A stretch of 64,000 nucleotides of DNA from Paraspadella gotoi (Eukaryota; Chaetognatha). The stretch covers positions 11,943,130 through 12,007,129 of the forward strand of contig CM119263.1 of the NCBI GenBank assembly GCA_051294375.1, given 5' to 3'. Position 1 is the stretch's first letter, and every line of letters begins with the position of its first letter. Below are positions 12,181 to 23,587 of this stretch, one piece after another. The notes under the pieces are model-generated. The model was not told the DNA's origin, did no database searches, and saw only the letters and a program-made list of their open reading frames with translations. The translations under genes and the position numbers were made by a program.

Positions 12181-12269
12181 AAAAAATATTGTGATTTATC
12201 ATCTGATTAGCAGATTACCGTCTCTTAATTATTGTAGGCAGATCCGACATTGTTTGCCCAAACTTGTTT

Positions 12270-12819
12270 AAATTTTTATAGGTAGAAATAGATATTAGTC
12301 AAAAAATTAGGAGGGCTCGAGATAAGATTATTCACATTTTGTAATTATACTTCTCAATCTCCCATGATTCGCGAAGACGTTGAGCAATTACATCACAAGG
12401 CCGACAAGGTCCGTCTATACTATAGGTCTATTCCGTTGATGGTGTAATTAAACCTTTTGTAATTAGCTCTATCATAGATTAAGTAGGATAATAATTAAAT
12501 AAGATTATTTTCTTGTTGGTTGTCATTTTTTTATCTTTATTTTCTCATTTATCTAAAAAATCTGGGTTTGTAACAAAAAATATTTAAAAAAAAATGATAG
12601 GTATTCATGGTAATTATCCTTCTTTAAAATAAAATTTGTTGCAAAATAAAATCAAACTTTGTTAAAAAAAAATGAAAAAAAAATTAATATAAAATTACAA
12701 AGAAAATCAGTGACTTCGCCAATACGTATATGTAAATCGCTTTCCAACAATAAGCGCGAATAACAATAATAAAATGTTTTATTATAGCTAAAAGACAACA
12801 GTTTTATATCTTATTACAG
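12270..12819. other. AT-rich intron sequence
   Basis: No gene or clear repeat recognised before the acceptor at 12819. Confidence 0.4.
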
Positions 12820-15313
12820 AGGTTACGTTTCCAAAAGACAATTTTATAAAAAAACGTGGGGTAAATACCCAAAAATGGAACCATTGGAAGTTTATCATGA
12901 ACATTGATCCTGTTTTGAGAAGAATGGTCGCTCAAGGATGGTGGTCCGTTCTTAAGGTACACTTCCACATTTTCTTATATGACCCGATTACCTAAATGCA
13001 AATTTAGTAAAGTGAGAAACAGCTCACTAGCCGGCCTTGTTTGTTCCCCCGTTTAGAGTTCATGATTAGTAGAGGGATGAAATGTTAAACCCACCTTAAG
13101 AAACCGACTACATACCTAAATAACATACATACATAACACCCATACATACGTACATAATTACATACACACATAACAGTCACATTCGCAGTTTAGCTGTAAT
13201 AAGCAATAATTTGTCCTTCCTAGTATTCTGGGAAAATAAGGCGCAAACTTTTTCTCCCTATTTTTACTTAATTTATTATTCTTTACTTATTAATAAAAAG
13301 AAAAATTTTTCTCAGAAATCAAAAGATATTAGTGATGTTAAAAATTTGATGCGGTTCAAGTTGGCTTTTACTCCAAAAACAAAAACAACAATTCGAATTA
13401 TGAAGGCGATGCAGCGTCATCTTAACTTTTTGAAAGTCATTGATTTTCAGTCAGAAATGGAGATGATCGACGCTATAAATAAAGGTGAAATACAATCTGT
13501 AAGGGCCTCAGTTGTTAATTTTTGTTCGGTGAACTTAATTTGGCCGCTATGACTGAGGGAAAAACGTCTTCCAGATATAATGGGAATGATTCAGAGAGTA
13601 AATCTTAAAGAACAGTTCTTGTCAAGTAAATATAAAGTTTCGATGGATTCGTATGAGTGGAAATGAGTTTATTTGGAAAAAAACATTAGTCGCATTTACT
13701 TGAATCTTTTTACTAATTTTACTAATTGACTTGAATTTTCATTATTTTTGCTTACTTACTTATTTAATTAATTCAATTGAAAAAATGATAATAGTTAAAA
13801 AATTTTTTTTTGTACCATAGTAACAGTTCATGTTGATCCTTTGCAAGCGATTTACATGTATTGGCACAGCCATTGGTTTGGTATGGTACGATCGGTTATG
13901 ATCAGTTAGGATCACAAATTGAAAGAATTATCGTCATTTATCATCTGATTAGCTGATCACCGCTTAATTATCGCAATAATTATTGTTATGTGTTAGTGAC
14001 AGAACCGGGACCAATGGCCGCTGATGAACGGTTGGTGAATTTTAGTCCACCATAGTAGGCAGATCCGACATTGTTTGCTCAAACTTGTTTTAACTTACAT
14101 CATTAATTACTGGAACTTTAGACGCGGCGGTAGGCTTGCTACCGGTGATTTAACCGGCCCGTCACTCTTTTTGCAAGGACTAGGGTTAGGACGAGGGCTA
14201 GAACCAGTGACCAGTGGGTTCGGAGAGGAAGCGTTAGCCCAGTGCGCTATTAACGGCGCGGCTTGATAGGAAGGAATAGTCGTATCCATTTTGATTCCGA
14301 ACCCTACATTATACAACAAAGTTCTAACAATGGTTTTGAATTGAGTATTTGTTACTAGAGCACATGGCCCAACATTGTAAAATACCTTCCACTGTTTTCA
14401 GTGAAAGATGGGGAGCAAGCTTCAGCTTCAGCCTGGAATCATATGCTCAACAGAAAGGGATAAGGCGCTAAGTGGGCAAAAGATTACTATCAGCAATGGA
14501 ACAAAAATTTTGGCATATGGCAACGGGAGGATAGCCTGTGATACCCGGGGCGCGAGGTATCTCACCAACTGGCGTAGGGCCTGCGGACCCTCAGTGACCG
14601 CCTCCTGTCACTGGCATGTTTATACCGGCACCGTCACATTTAAGCCAGAACCGGGATACCCAGGGATTGAACCCGGGACGCACGGATGGAATGAGATGAT
14701 TTAGCCTGCTCAGCCATTGAGACGAGGCTGAGGACGGACAGCAGTGAGGCAGCTTTAAGTCTTGCTGCCACAGGCATTTATTTTGAACTGATTTCTCTTA
14801 GCAGATATGTTAGAGGGAGAATTAAAGAATTTTAGGTATTTGTTAATATGCTTGAAGGAGAAAGTTTAAAAGAAAACTTTTGCAAGGATTAATGATTTTA
14901 TGGTGGACTAAAATCCACCAACCGTTCCTTAGCGGCCATTGGTGCAGGAGCCAAGTCATTCGACTCCCAACCCAAAGGTCCTGGCTTCTAGCCCGGTGGT
15001 CATCTCGCAGTTAAGAGGGACAGGGGGCTTAACCCACCTGTAACACGGTGTTACTGCCTGATCCGCAGCTCAGGGACTGCTTATATTGAACGGTTCTGTC
15101 ATTCACACATAACAATAATTACTGTCTCCTCAATTTCATAGATCATCAATTGGACGTCAGCCTCGGTATCAAATCGGCAGTCAAATCTCGGCTCGACAAA
15201 TTTCTCTGTGGAATTGTGTTTGAAGATGGAAATTTTGCTGAGAAAAATGGTGACATACATATTAAGATACGCTTTCCATATGATTCTCCCGAAATTACTT
15301 ATATTCAAAATTG
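12820..15313 (+). CDS. ABCA-type transporter, N-terminal region (three exons)
   Basis: Exons 12820-12956, 13316-13484 and 15142-15313. The first reads as a basic, Trp-rich stretch ending WWSVLK. The second contains RFKLAFTPKTK and IMKAMQ, followed by a region with ESEEEM-like spacing, like the large extracellular loop after helix 1 in ABCA proteins. The third contains GIVFED and IRFPYDSP, closely like the GIVFEDxF...IRFP motif of that loop. The 13484/15142 join (phase 1) is in frame. A clear first membrane helix is missing; a hydrophobic stretch at about 13235-13290 lies in a frame continuous with exon 2 but has no compatible donor, so the exon start may be earlier. ABCA proteins are lipid exporters with two membrane domains and two ATPase domains. 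Confidence 0.7.
13625..14091 (+). mobile_element. Helentron/HINE-like element, 5'-truncated
   Basis: It begins in a central repeat (AAGTTTCGATGGATTCG) and ends at GGCAGATCCGACATTGTTTG plus CTCAAACTTG. A TRIM LTR fragment (about 13990-14056) is inserted just before the end. Confidence 0.6.
14081..14320 (-). repeat. tRNA-headed SINE, family D
   Basis: On the minus strand AGCGCACTGGGCTAACGC resembles box A and GGTTCTAGCCC resembles box B, 35-40 bp apart. It is probably a SINE and not a tRNA gene, because no cloverleaf closes. Confidence 0.45.
14460..14740 (-). repeat. tRNA-headed SINE
   Basis: On the minus strand TGGCTGAGCAGGCTAA (box A-like) is followed by GGGTTCAATCCCTGG (box B). The body (CAACGGGAGGATAGCCTGTG) is related to the SINE-like repeat at 7345. 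Confidence 0.55.
14899..15132 (+). mobile_element. Solo LTR of the TRIM family with 4-bp target duplication
   Basis: It runs from TATGGTGGACTAAAATCC to CTGTCTCCTCA and is flanked by ATTT at 14895-14898 and 15133-15136. It ends nine bases before the ABCA exon at 15142, so most of that exon's pyrimidine tract is LTR sequence. Confidence 0.85.
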
Positions 15314-15824
15314 GTAATCGTTTTTACCTAGTTTTAAGGAAAAGTTTTGCAAATTTTCACAGACAAATTTGAGCAAACACTGGGTAAAGGCGGTAACAGT
15401 GGGAATGGCGGTAATGTAACCGGATCTGCCCTCGATCATTAGCGGTAATTAATTAAGACGCAGAGTAAGAACACGCTTAATTTGGTTTTCACCCAACTGA
15501 TCATTTTTACTTCACTCGTCACCATATTTGATTCATAATATTTTAGTTATAGTTATCGTTTGGTAATCGGAGACCTAAGTTACTATCTCCATGAGTGTCA
15601 ACCGCCCACAAGAAAAAGAGAGAAAAGAGCAATATTTGGCCAATGTGCATGATAAATTAGGTTGCTTATTATGCAAGATTAATATGCTTAATTAATTTTT
15701 AATTATTGAAAAAGATAGAATAATTTATTTTTTCAAAAAAAACATTTTTGTGTTCAGAATTTTATATTTACAGGGAAGTGATTCAAAACTTAGAAAATAC
15801 TTATCACCTCATCCTATTTTTATT

Positions 15825-16598
15825 AGTCGGATCTGCTTATCAGCAGATCTCTATAATTCACTTTGTCGGTCCGTCGGTCCGCCCCCTCAATCTTGTTGAG
15901 TATTCATTTATATCATGTCAGAACATCGAATTATGATAAATTTTTTAAATAAAAATGATGTCTGTCCGTCCGTCCGTCCATCCGTATGTCCCACCTTAGC
16001 AAAAAACTTCAATTGCTCCTGATTGGATGGATTGATTGGAATGAAATCTTGTGCGTGGGTGGGAAAGTGTGTGATTTAGCTGGATATAAGGTTTCGATGG
16101 AATCGTGCAAGTGGAAATGAGTTTAAATGGAAAAAACAAAAAAATATATTTCACTATTTGAACGTCAATCACTCATGAGTGGACGGGGCGATGGACTTGA
16201 AATTTTGTATGTGGGTAGGAAAGTGTGTGATTAAGCTGGAATTAAGATTTGATGGAATCGTCCTTGTGGAAATGAGTTTAAATGGAAAAAACAAAAAACC
16301 TTTTTCACTAATTGATTATGCTTCTTTTTCTTTTTATATTAAATGTAAATGCAAGATGTATTAAATAATCAAATAATTAATCAGTTAAATAATCAATTAG
16401 TCAATTAATTTATAAATAATTAATTAATCAATTATTCAATCAATCAATTCATTTATAAATTAATTAATTATTTAATCAATAAATCAATTAATTTATAAAT
16501 TAAATTATAATTTTAGTTTATATAGTTTGTATTAATTAATTAAATAATTACCGCTAATGATCGTGGGCAGATCCAACATTGTTTGCTCAAACTTGTTT
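15825..16598 (+). mobile_element. Helentron/HINE-like element
   Basis: Hairpin AGTCGGATCTGC...GCAGATC at the start, (GTCC)n at about 15960-15985, two central repeats, AT tract, and end GGCAGATCCAACATTGTTTG plus CTCAAACTTG. A reverse fragment of the same family lies at about 15360-15440 and another at about 16680-16780. Confidence 0.65.
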
Positions 16599-16827
16599 AG
16601 TGTTGAATCATGTGCGTTAAAATAAAAAAAATTAATTGAAGATACTTAACCAGATCTTGTTCTAATTATTAATGCAATGCGATAAGCACTATTGCAAATT
16701 CCAATCCATCCATCCAATCACGAGTAATTGGAGTTTTTTCTAAGGGGGTACAGACAATCAGACGGACGGACATCATTTTTTTCTAAACATTTATAACGTT
16801 AAATAATAAATATTTTTATTAATATAC

Positions 16828-17027
16828 TGAAGAGACAGTAATAATCATTTTGAATTAATGACAGAACCGTTCAATATAAGCAGTCTGAGTTTCAGATCAG
16901 GCTGTAACACCGTGTTACAAGCCCCATCCCTCTTAACTGCTAGGAGACCACCGGGTCGGGAGACAAATGACTTGCCTCCAGCACCAATTGCCGCTGATGA
17001 ATGGTTGGTGGATTTTAGTCCACCATA
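16828..17027 (-). mobile_element. Solo LTR of the TRIM family with 4-bp target duplication
   Basis: Reverse copy from TGAAGAGACAGTAAT to TTAGTCCACCATA, flanked by ATAC at 16824-16827 and 17028-17031. This fixes the element ends. Confidence 0.85.
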
Positions 17028-17464
17028 ATACTAGTTTAAACAAGTTTTAAAATTGTGTTTATTCTCGATTATCGCTCTGTGACAAAACTGGACCAATTTT
17101 CCTGATATTCACAATATATATTTTCCCTCTATTCACAAGACATTAACTGATTAAGTAATCAGTATTCCGAGTTGTGAGGGAACAATCCAAAATACCTTTC
17201 TATGAAATTGGTACAACCAATATAACAATGTGACTATCATCGCATCAATCCATAAATGTCATCGCATCTATTAATGACTATCATCGAATCCTAAATCCTA
17301 AACCTAACGAAATCTCTCACTCTTCCCTCACAATAATCCTTTACCTTATTTTTAAACCTTATTAAACTTATTGTGTAATCCTTTCGTTTCGTTGCTTTAG
17401 GAATTTGCAGGAATAAGTTTGATTTGTTTGTGACAACAATTTGTTTTATTTCAGTTTAGAATCA

Positions 17465-17499
17465 GACATGTTTCGGCTTTGAATACAAGCCTTTATCAG
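17465..17499 (-). ncRNA. Hammerhead-ribozyme-like motif (left arm, damaged core)
   Basis: On the minus strand it reads CTGATAA, a stem of GGCTT/AAGCC, GAAA and then CATGTC. It matches the right-arm motif, but the core box is CTGATAA and not CTGATGA, so it should be weak or inactive. Confidence 0.5.
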
Positions 17500-17835
17500 C
17501 ATTGACAGATTTGTCAATTATATTTCAAATTTGTGCATAATGAAGACAGTGAGAGAGAGAGAGAGAGATACAGAGACAAAGGGCAAAGTTTTCCAACACA
17601 GATTTGAGAAAGGACAGTGGTCAATGTTGAGGACAGATTAAGTTGTGAACAGAATAGAATTAGTTTGTGAAGGGAAATTGAAATGGTGATAGTGAAGTGG
17701 CAGTGGCCACCCAGGGGCTGCCCAAGTAGCCGCTAACGCAGATTCTACCTCGGTCCCCCAGGAGGAAGAAAGGGCACTTGCTGCTGAAGAGCCAACCGCG
17801 CCCACAAAAGCGCACCTGGATGATAAGCAAAAGCG

Positions 17836-18310
17836 CCCTAAGAACGTGGGTCACCTGTCCCTCCCCTACCACCAGGGGATCACTGAGTCATTGGTGTGGG
17901 TGCTCGAAAAGCAGGGGATCTCCAAACCAAAAGATAAAATCCCCAGACCGAAAACATCAGGAGCCGTCTATTGGGCGCCCTAAGCAGGGGCGGGCAACCA
18001 AGCCTGCACAGCAGCATAAGTGGACAAGACAGGCAAGTCTCTAACAGACCGCTTCCAACAGCATACAAAGCCCTACCGCGATGCCCGAGAGCATTACTTA
18101 TCTACTGTAGCCGAGCACACGGCAAATACTGGCCATCTATTCAGAGAGTTGGACTGTCTCGTGCTGTCCAATGACCCAAACCGGTTTTCAAGAGGTATTA
18201 GAGAGGCAATTTACATCAAAGCTCTCAAGCCCTCTTTGAATTGTGATGGAGGACGATTCGACCTCCCTCCAAGCTATGATCCACTCAACGAGACTGGCGG
18301 AGACCTATGA
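17836..18310 (+). pseudogene. Penelope-like polyprotein fragment with GIY-YIG endonuclease
   Basis: From about 17836 one frame reads LSLPYHQGITESLVWVLEKQ and on to IPRPKTSGAVYWAP, then a stop; this matches the linker before the endonuclease (a protease-free Penelope ORF segment ending GVVYxIPC). A second frame (to TGA at 18308-18310) reads KTGKSLTDRFQQH, TVAEHTANTGH, FSRGIREAIYIKALKPSLN and YDP, the conserved GIY-YIG core of Penelope elements, including the REAIYI segment with its catalytic Glu. The frameshift and a stop just before VDKTGK remove the YIG portion, so the enzyme is dead. No reverse transcriptase domain is left upstream. Confidence 0.8.
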
Positions 18311-18619
18311 GCAGGCAATGGGCTAACGATGCCTCCCACTCAACTGTAGCAACTCAATCCCTCTCTCTGTGGAGCGAGCGCCGCCCAAAATGACGGCTAC
18401 AGGAGGAGTAGTCCGCGACCCCTGCCGCAAAAGCGGCAAGAACAGATAACCGCCGCCTCTCCAGCTTGCAAGAAGAGGGCAGTCAGCAGGCGTAGCAGGC
18501 CAGAGAGACATTCAAGTGGCCCTTGGAATGTTCCCACAAAGAAGTCTTCCTAGCAGCGCACATATAAACTCGACGGCACTGTCCTCTCAGCTACTGACAC
18601 GTCAATGACCCGACCTCAT

Positions 18620-19057
18620 CGTTCAGACCTCTCATTTGCAAAAAACAGAGCTGAAAATGAGCTAGCCCCCTATCTTAATCCTTGAATATTCACTTTATCA
18701 ATTTCAAATTTCTCTAAATTCACTTATTTATTAATAGCTAATTGTTAAAGTTAATTCATTTATAAATTTATTATTTGTTGTACATTGCACAATGTATTTA
18801 TTTCAACTTCACCCTGTAACTCTCTGTATCTGTGTTGGGCCGCGCGGTTCCCCTTCGCGTTTTGGATCGCAAAATGCAAGCTTCTTCCCTGCGGTCCTGG
18901 ATTGGCGGGCCTGGACCAATCACCGTCGAGAGTTGGGAGAAGAGAATTGTATCTTTTTTACCGCGGTTTCCGCGCGCAGCCATTGAGGAAACGCGTTGGT
19001 CGTAATATTATTGAGATGCATTTGATCTTGTAGAACGGACGGCCAAACGTTTTCAAT
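18620..19057. other. Spacer with GC-rich block inside the Penelope element
   Basis: AT-rich at first, then a GC-rich block (about 18830-19010) with ATTGG/CCAAT-type motifs near 18901-18920. Short ORFs overlap in both strands with no recognisable product. It may be an element promoter region or a separate insertion. Confidence 0.35.
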
Positions 19058-19260
19058 GTTTGATCTTGTACTCAAATAACCTAATTTTCGCGACGCACGA
19101 TTTTTAACTTGTTTTTACATTGTTTTTAATTGGTTTTTTAATTGATTTTAATACGTTTATTTCGTGCCTTTTTTATTGATACCAATACATGTTCTTTAAA
19201 CCTCACTAACCTTCGAATTCGTGGCCGAGAAAATTAGGTTATTTGAGTACAAGATCAAAC
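19058..19260. mobile_element. 203-bp MITE with perfect 32-bp terminal inverted repeats
   Basis: Left end GTTTGATCTTGTACTCAAAT (19058-19089) is exactly mirrored by the right end (19229-19260). No ORF and no clear target duplication. Confidence 0.8.
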
Positions 19261-19477
19261 ACTCTCTCTCTCTTTCTTCCCTTCTCTCTTTTCACTATCT
19301 CCATTTCAATTTCCCTTCACAAACTAATTCTATTCTGTTCACAACTTAAATTTTTCAACATTGACCACTGTCCTTTCTCAAATCTGTGTTGGAAAACTTT
19401 GCCCTTTGTCTCAGTATCTCTCTCTCACTGTCTTCTTTATGCACAAATTTGAAATATAATTGACAAATCTGTCAACG

Positions 19478-19512
19478 CTGATGAAGGCTTGTATTCAAAG
19501 CCGAAACATGTC
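19478..19512 (+). ncRNA. Hammerhead-ribozyme-like motif (right arm)
   Basis: CTGATGA (19478-19484), one extra A, stem II GGCTT...AAGCC, GAAA (19503-19506), then CATGTC: both invariant boxes and a GTC cleavage triplet. Stem III would be a 2-bp AC/GU pair closing on a two-base loop, as in the minimal type I hammerheads known from Penelope elements that work as dimers. Weaknesses: the extra A before stem II and poor stem I pairing. Cleavage is untested. Confidence 0.6.
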
Positions 19513-19954
19513 CATTTCTCAACTGAAATAAAACAAATCGTTGTCACAAACAAATCAAACTTATTCCTGTATTAAACTTTAAAATAAGGCCCAATGTTTA
19601 CTAATCAAATTTTTTATTTCGATTTTCTTTTCATGCTTGAATACATACTTAGTTGACAAAGAAAAGCCTTCTATACTGTAGGAAAATAATCCCTCATGTA
19701 TCATGGAAGGTTACAATGATGAAAATTAATGGAGACTATTTGAAAAATATGTTACGATAAATCAGGAATTTGTTTAAGGTTTCGAGACGATATTGAATAT
19801 TGGAGAACTGACATTTTTTTCAAAAAGCAGGTGAAAAATGTATTTCTATCAATTTTTCCATAACCCCACTTATTATAATTATTGCATTTGCTTCATCTGC
19901 AAATTAACCGTATGAAGTAAAATGTCGTATAATTGTTCATTCACTGTTAACTGT

Positions 19955-20430
19955 TAGAGCCTAGTGAAAGTTATGTACAAAAATTCTAAAAGTAAATTAT
20001 GAGCAGTATTTCTAAATATATTTCTCGTAAAAGTTGATAAAAGAAAATATAAGTCATTTTTAAAAATTCTTTCATTGAGTGGGTAAAAATTTAAAAAAAA
20101 AACTATATTTAACATATAAATTTTTAATTTTAAGGTTAAAATATAGGTTTTTCTGATATTTGACCAACTTAATGAAATAATTTAAAAAAAAACAACTTTT
20201 AATGGCGATTCCAAATCTGCAAAAAAAGTCTTACAAAAAACTATTTGGAAATTTTAACATTTAGTGGATTAGTACTATGTATAAACATGGCCTACGGCAT
20301 AAATTGTAAAATTTATAATAAATTTCTTTATACACAAATGTTTGTTAGTATAATGTTGTTCGTTCCTCACTTTTAGAATTTTAATTAAGGTAAAATTTTT
20401 ACTATGCTTCACCGTTTAGAATCTTGACAG
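19955..20430. repeat. Palindromic MITE family G copy
   Basis: Mirrored TTCATTGAGTGGGTAAAAAT and TTTGACCAACTTAATGAAAT arms, with the typical end CCTAGTGAAAGTTATGTAC. Confidence 0.55.
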
Positions 20431-22280
20431 TGAATATTTTTCTGCTTCTTATGAGCACAAACATAAAAAACAAAAAATATTTCCCTTCCTTTTTTAATCC
20501 TTTCTTTATACACGCCTCTTGTAAATTTTAAACCCTAAACAGAATGCAATGATATATTATTTGTTGTGATTATAATTTGGATTAACTTCTACTTTTTACA
20601 ACGCATATAAAAAAATCTTAAAAGAAAAGTGATCTCGCTAAACCGGAATCTAATTTGACGCCGTCGATCAAATAACTTTGTTTCCAAACATAAAACGTAT
20701 TCTGACTAAATCTCGGAGTCGTAAAATAAATCCTCAAATCTCGGATGTAAATTTGGGATTTTGTTTTGAGAAAAAAGCTCGAAATAAATGGCGATAATAA
20801 GTTTTTAGAAGGAAAAAAATAATCAGTCTCCACGTACGATCGAAATCTTTTAGATAATGATTTCTGAACTTAAATAATTACATCTCTTGATTTCAGTGAT
20901 TAGAATGAAGTTTTCTTAATTTAAAAAAATGGTTTGATATGGTTATCTCATTATTACTTTGTACTGTTCAGTTAAATTTTTACGAGTTAAAAATACGGTA
21001 AGACATGATTTCTTCAGAGATTATCAATCTAATCTCATTAACTACCTAATTTGAGATGAAAGTATGAATGAATTTTTATGGTACCAACAACTTTTAAAGA
21101 TCAAATTCCTCTTAATTTTTGTGGATTTTATTTACACAAAACTTTTCTGGCAAGACGCCACATCTAATACAATTTTTTTTCTTTCATACCGTTTCCCTGA
21201 TTCTTTTTCTTCATCTCTTTTCTTCTCTGTGTTTCTATTTTTATCTTCCTCTTTCCTCCCCTACTTTTCACGCCGTAACTTACCTTTTCTATAACCCTAC
21301 CTTTCTGTCAATATTTGACTTTTTTATCGCCTTCTCTCCTTCTTTCTTTTCCCCTCTTTTCCCCCCCTTTTTTTCTTTCCAATTTCCCTTCTTTTTCCGC
21401 CTTTCTTTATCTCCTTATTTTTTCCCCCTTTGCCTTCCTTTTTATGCTTTTCCCCCTTTCTCTCTCCTTCTCTCCCCTTTTACTTTTCTTGTTGTCCCTT
21501 TCCTGTTCCCTCCCACTCCTTTTCTGCATTTACATTGAGCCAATTCAAATAAATTCTTTAATATGCATTATAAGAAAAGAAATTTACGGTATCTCATGAT
21601 TTTATTTCAATTTTTCCGCAAAATCTTTCGATTCTGAGAAAAAAACAAGTCCTGATTCTTTCCATTGGTTTAAAAGGATGTGGTTTTTTGTTTTGTTTTT
21701 TCCTAAACTGTTAAAACTTTAAAATAAATTTAAAATCATATCTTTATTAACAATAAATACAAGCCACAAAAAGTCACAAATTAATTGTCTTTAAAAATTA
21801 TTTGTGGCTAAACGAAAAGATTTTTTTTGATAATTTTGTAGGTGTTAAAAGCTTATTCTGTGGGCTATATTTTCTGTTAGTTTAAACCTATTTCAACTAT
21901 TTTTGTTTAATAAATTATAATAAAAACTAAAACTGCGACTTTTTGACTTGTCAACTTTAAAATTTATTCATAAGTGAACCAAGAATGATATATGGAAAAT
22001 ATTTTACTCAAGGGTGAAGAAGAAAAGGAAGTAAGGAATTCCAAAATAATAAAAAATTTTCTAAACTTTTCTTGGCATTCAACTTTGAAGACAAAAGTGA
22101 AAATGGACAAAAATGGACATGACTTTCTTTCCTAAATGGGAAAATGTTACACTTATATGATTAGAAATAGCTGGAGATGGTTTTAACCAATCCATATTTT
22201 GGCCTAATTTATATCATGGTGCAAATTAAATTAATTTTGTTAATAGTAACTGAACAATACTGGAAAAAGTAGTTTTTTTC
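20431..22280. other. AT-rich spacer with pyrimidine-rich block
   Basis: 21170-21535 is strongly CT-rich on one strand; the Phe/Ser/Pro-rich frames there are composition artefacts. A stretch at 20740-20830 is a reverse relative of sequence near 10700-10750 and 11110-11180. No gene seen. Confidence 0.45.
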
Positions 22281-22289
22281 TGAATGCGA

Positions 22290-22937
22290 GGATTGTAAGC
22301 AGAGGCCAGAGAGAGAGAGATAGAAAAAAATAGAAGCTGGACAGCCGCTGCAGAGCTGAACTAGTTTTTAGACGAATCTGAATAGGAACTTTACTATCTA
22401 TAAATAAATATTAAAAAATAAATATTTGGGTATAGAGCCATATAAGAATTTTTTGTATATTAAAAGTATACTTAAAAATGTATAATTTTTTATTTGAGCA
22501 TATTCTCAACCTAAATTTTTGCCTCACCCCATTGAGAGGGGCTACCTCCTATTCAGAAAAAAAAGAGAGAGAGAGAGAGAGCGACATATAATTAAAAGAG
22601 AGAGAGAAGCTTGACAGCCGCTGCAGAGGTTTTTACACGAATCAGAAGCAGCATCGATGGAGAAAAAGAGAGAGAGCGACATATAATTAAAAGGGAGAAA
22701 GAAGATGGACAGCCCCGTTACTCGTCAAAGAATCAGCTGTACCTATGGCGCCGGAGGTACCTCGAGCTCCTCCCAACCCAAAGGATTCGGGTTTGTGCCC
22801 TGCTGATCCACGCAGGTAAGTCGGCATCATCTAACACATTGGTGAGCCCACAATATATATAAATTTTTTTTTGTAAAAAAAGAGAGAGAGAGAGAAAGAG
22901 AAAGAAAGAAGCTGGACAGACGCTGCAGAGCCGGAAC
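22290..22937 (+). repeat. Tandem GA-rich units including a diverged LTR-like segment
   Basis: Units at about 22310, 22600 and 22905 share GACAGCCGCTGCAGAG, GACGAATC(A/T)GAA and (GA)n followed by GACATATAATTAA. The middle unit contains CTCCCAACCCAAAGGATTCG and ends ACATTGGTGAGCCCAC, resembling the TRIM LTR body and its primer-binding site. Confidence 0.5.
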
Positions 22938-23429
22938 TAGAGTTCCGATAACCGTTAAAAGTTAACGGTTATTAACGGTTAATTATAATTTTAACTTAAC
23001 CGTTAATATATTTATTTTAACGGTTAAATTCGGTTAATTTTCAAATACGATTTTTGTTATTATTTGTTGAGAAATCTTTGATTTTTTAAAAAGAAAAGTA
23101 TTTTTTTCCCGTCCTCTCTTATTCTCCTCTCCTTTTCTCACCATATTTTTCCCCCTCTCTCTCTTGTCCATTTTTTCAATGTTTTTTTTCCCTTTTTATT
23201 ATCAACCCCAATCTTTTTTCTATCCTAATCTCTCTTATTCTTTCTTCCCCTAACTTTATACCCTTATGTTTCTTTTTTTTTCTTTCTCTCTTTTCCCCTC
23301 CTTCTTTCTCCCCTTTCTTTTCTCTGCTTTTTTCTGCCCTTCCAGTATTTTTTTTTTACTTTCTCCCAATTTTTTTTCGTTTTTCCTTTTAACTAATTTT
23401 ATGCATTTACATCTCAGAGACAAAGTTTG

Positions 23430-23545
23430 AAATAATTGGCAATAACAATTTATTTTCAAGATGAAAACGTACATGTTTTGGCTTCTTTTTTTTTCAGCGT
23501 CAATTTAGTTTGTGAAAATATTAGACAGATTTTGTGTAGAAGAAG

Positions 23546-23587
<42 letters not shown>

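Larger units (their letters stand above)
9183..12269 (+). mobile_element. Helentron/HINE-like element, expanded by tandem repeats and insertions
   Basis: It starts with the same hairpin as the copy at 8420 and ends with the same CTCAAACTTG-type terminus (TGCCCAAACTTG here). Four central repeats (about 9380-9510, 9520-9625, 9795-9925, 9980-10110) are followed by CT-rich repeats, a 22-bp minisatellite and an 18-bp minisatellite. It may be one element with expansions, or several inserted together. Confidence 0.55.
17409..19570 (+). mobile_element. Penelope-like retroelement with inverted terminal repeats
   Basis: Arms of about 290 bp at 17409-17697 and 19262-19570 are inverted copies (for example TTTGATTTGTTTGTGAC on the left and GTCACAAACAAATCAAA on the right). 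Between them lies GC-rich sequence encoding the end of a Penelope polyprotein with a GIY-YIG endonuclease. Penelope elements are known for long terminal repeats in direct or inverted orientation. A 203-bp MITE (19058-19260) sits beside the right arm. Each arm carries a hammerhead-like motif. Confidence 0.75.

Noticed and set aside
13211-13315. First ABCA membrane helix in frame before the exon at 13316
   Set aside because: The stretch is hydrophobic, but the upstream exon's only donor is in the wrong phase, and the segment also looks like a polypyrimidine tract. Left as an open alternative.
21119-21599. Phe/Pro/Ser-rich ORFs up to 139 codons
   Set aside because: Pyrimidine-rich low-complexity sequence with no homology cue and no splice signals.
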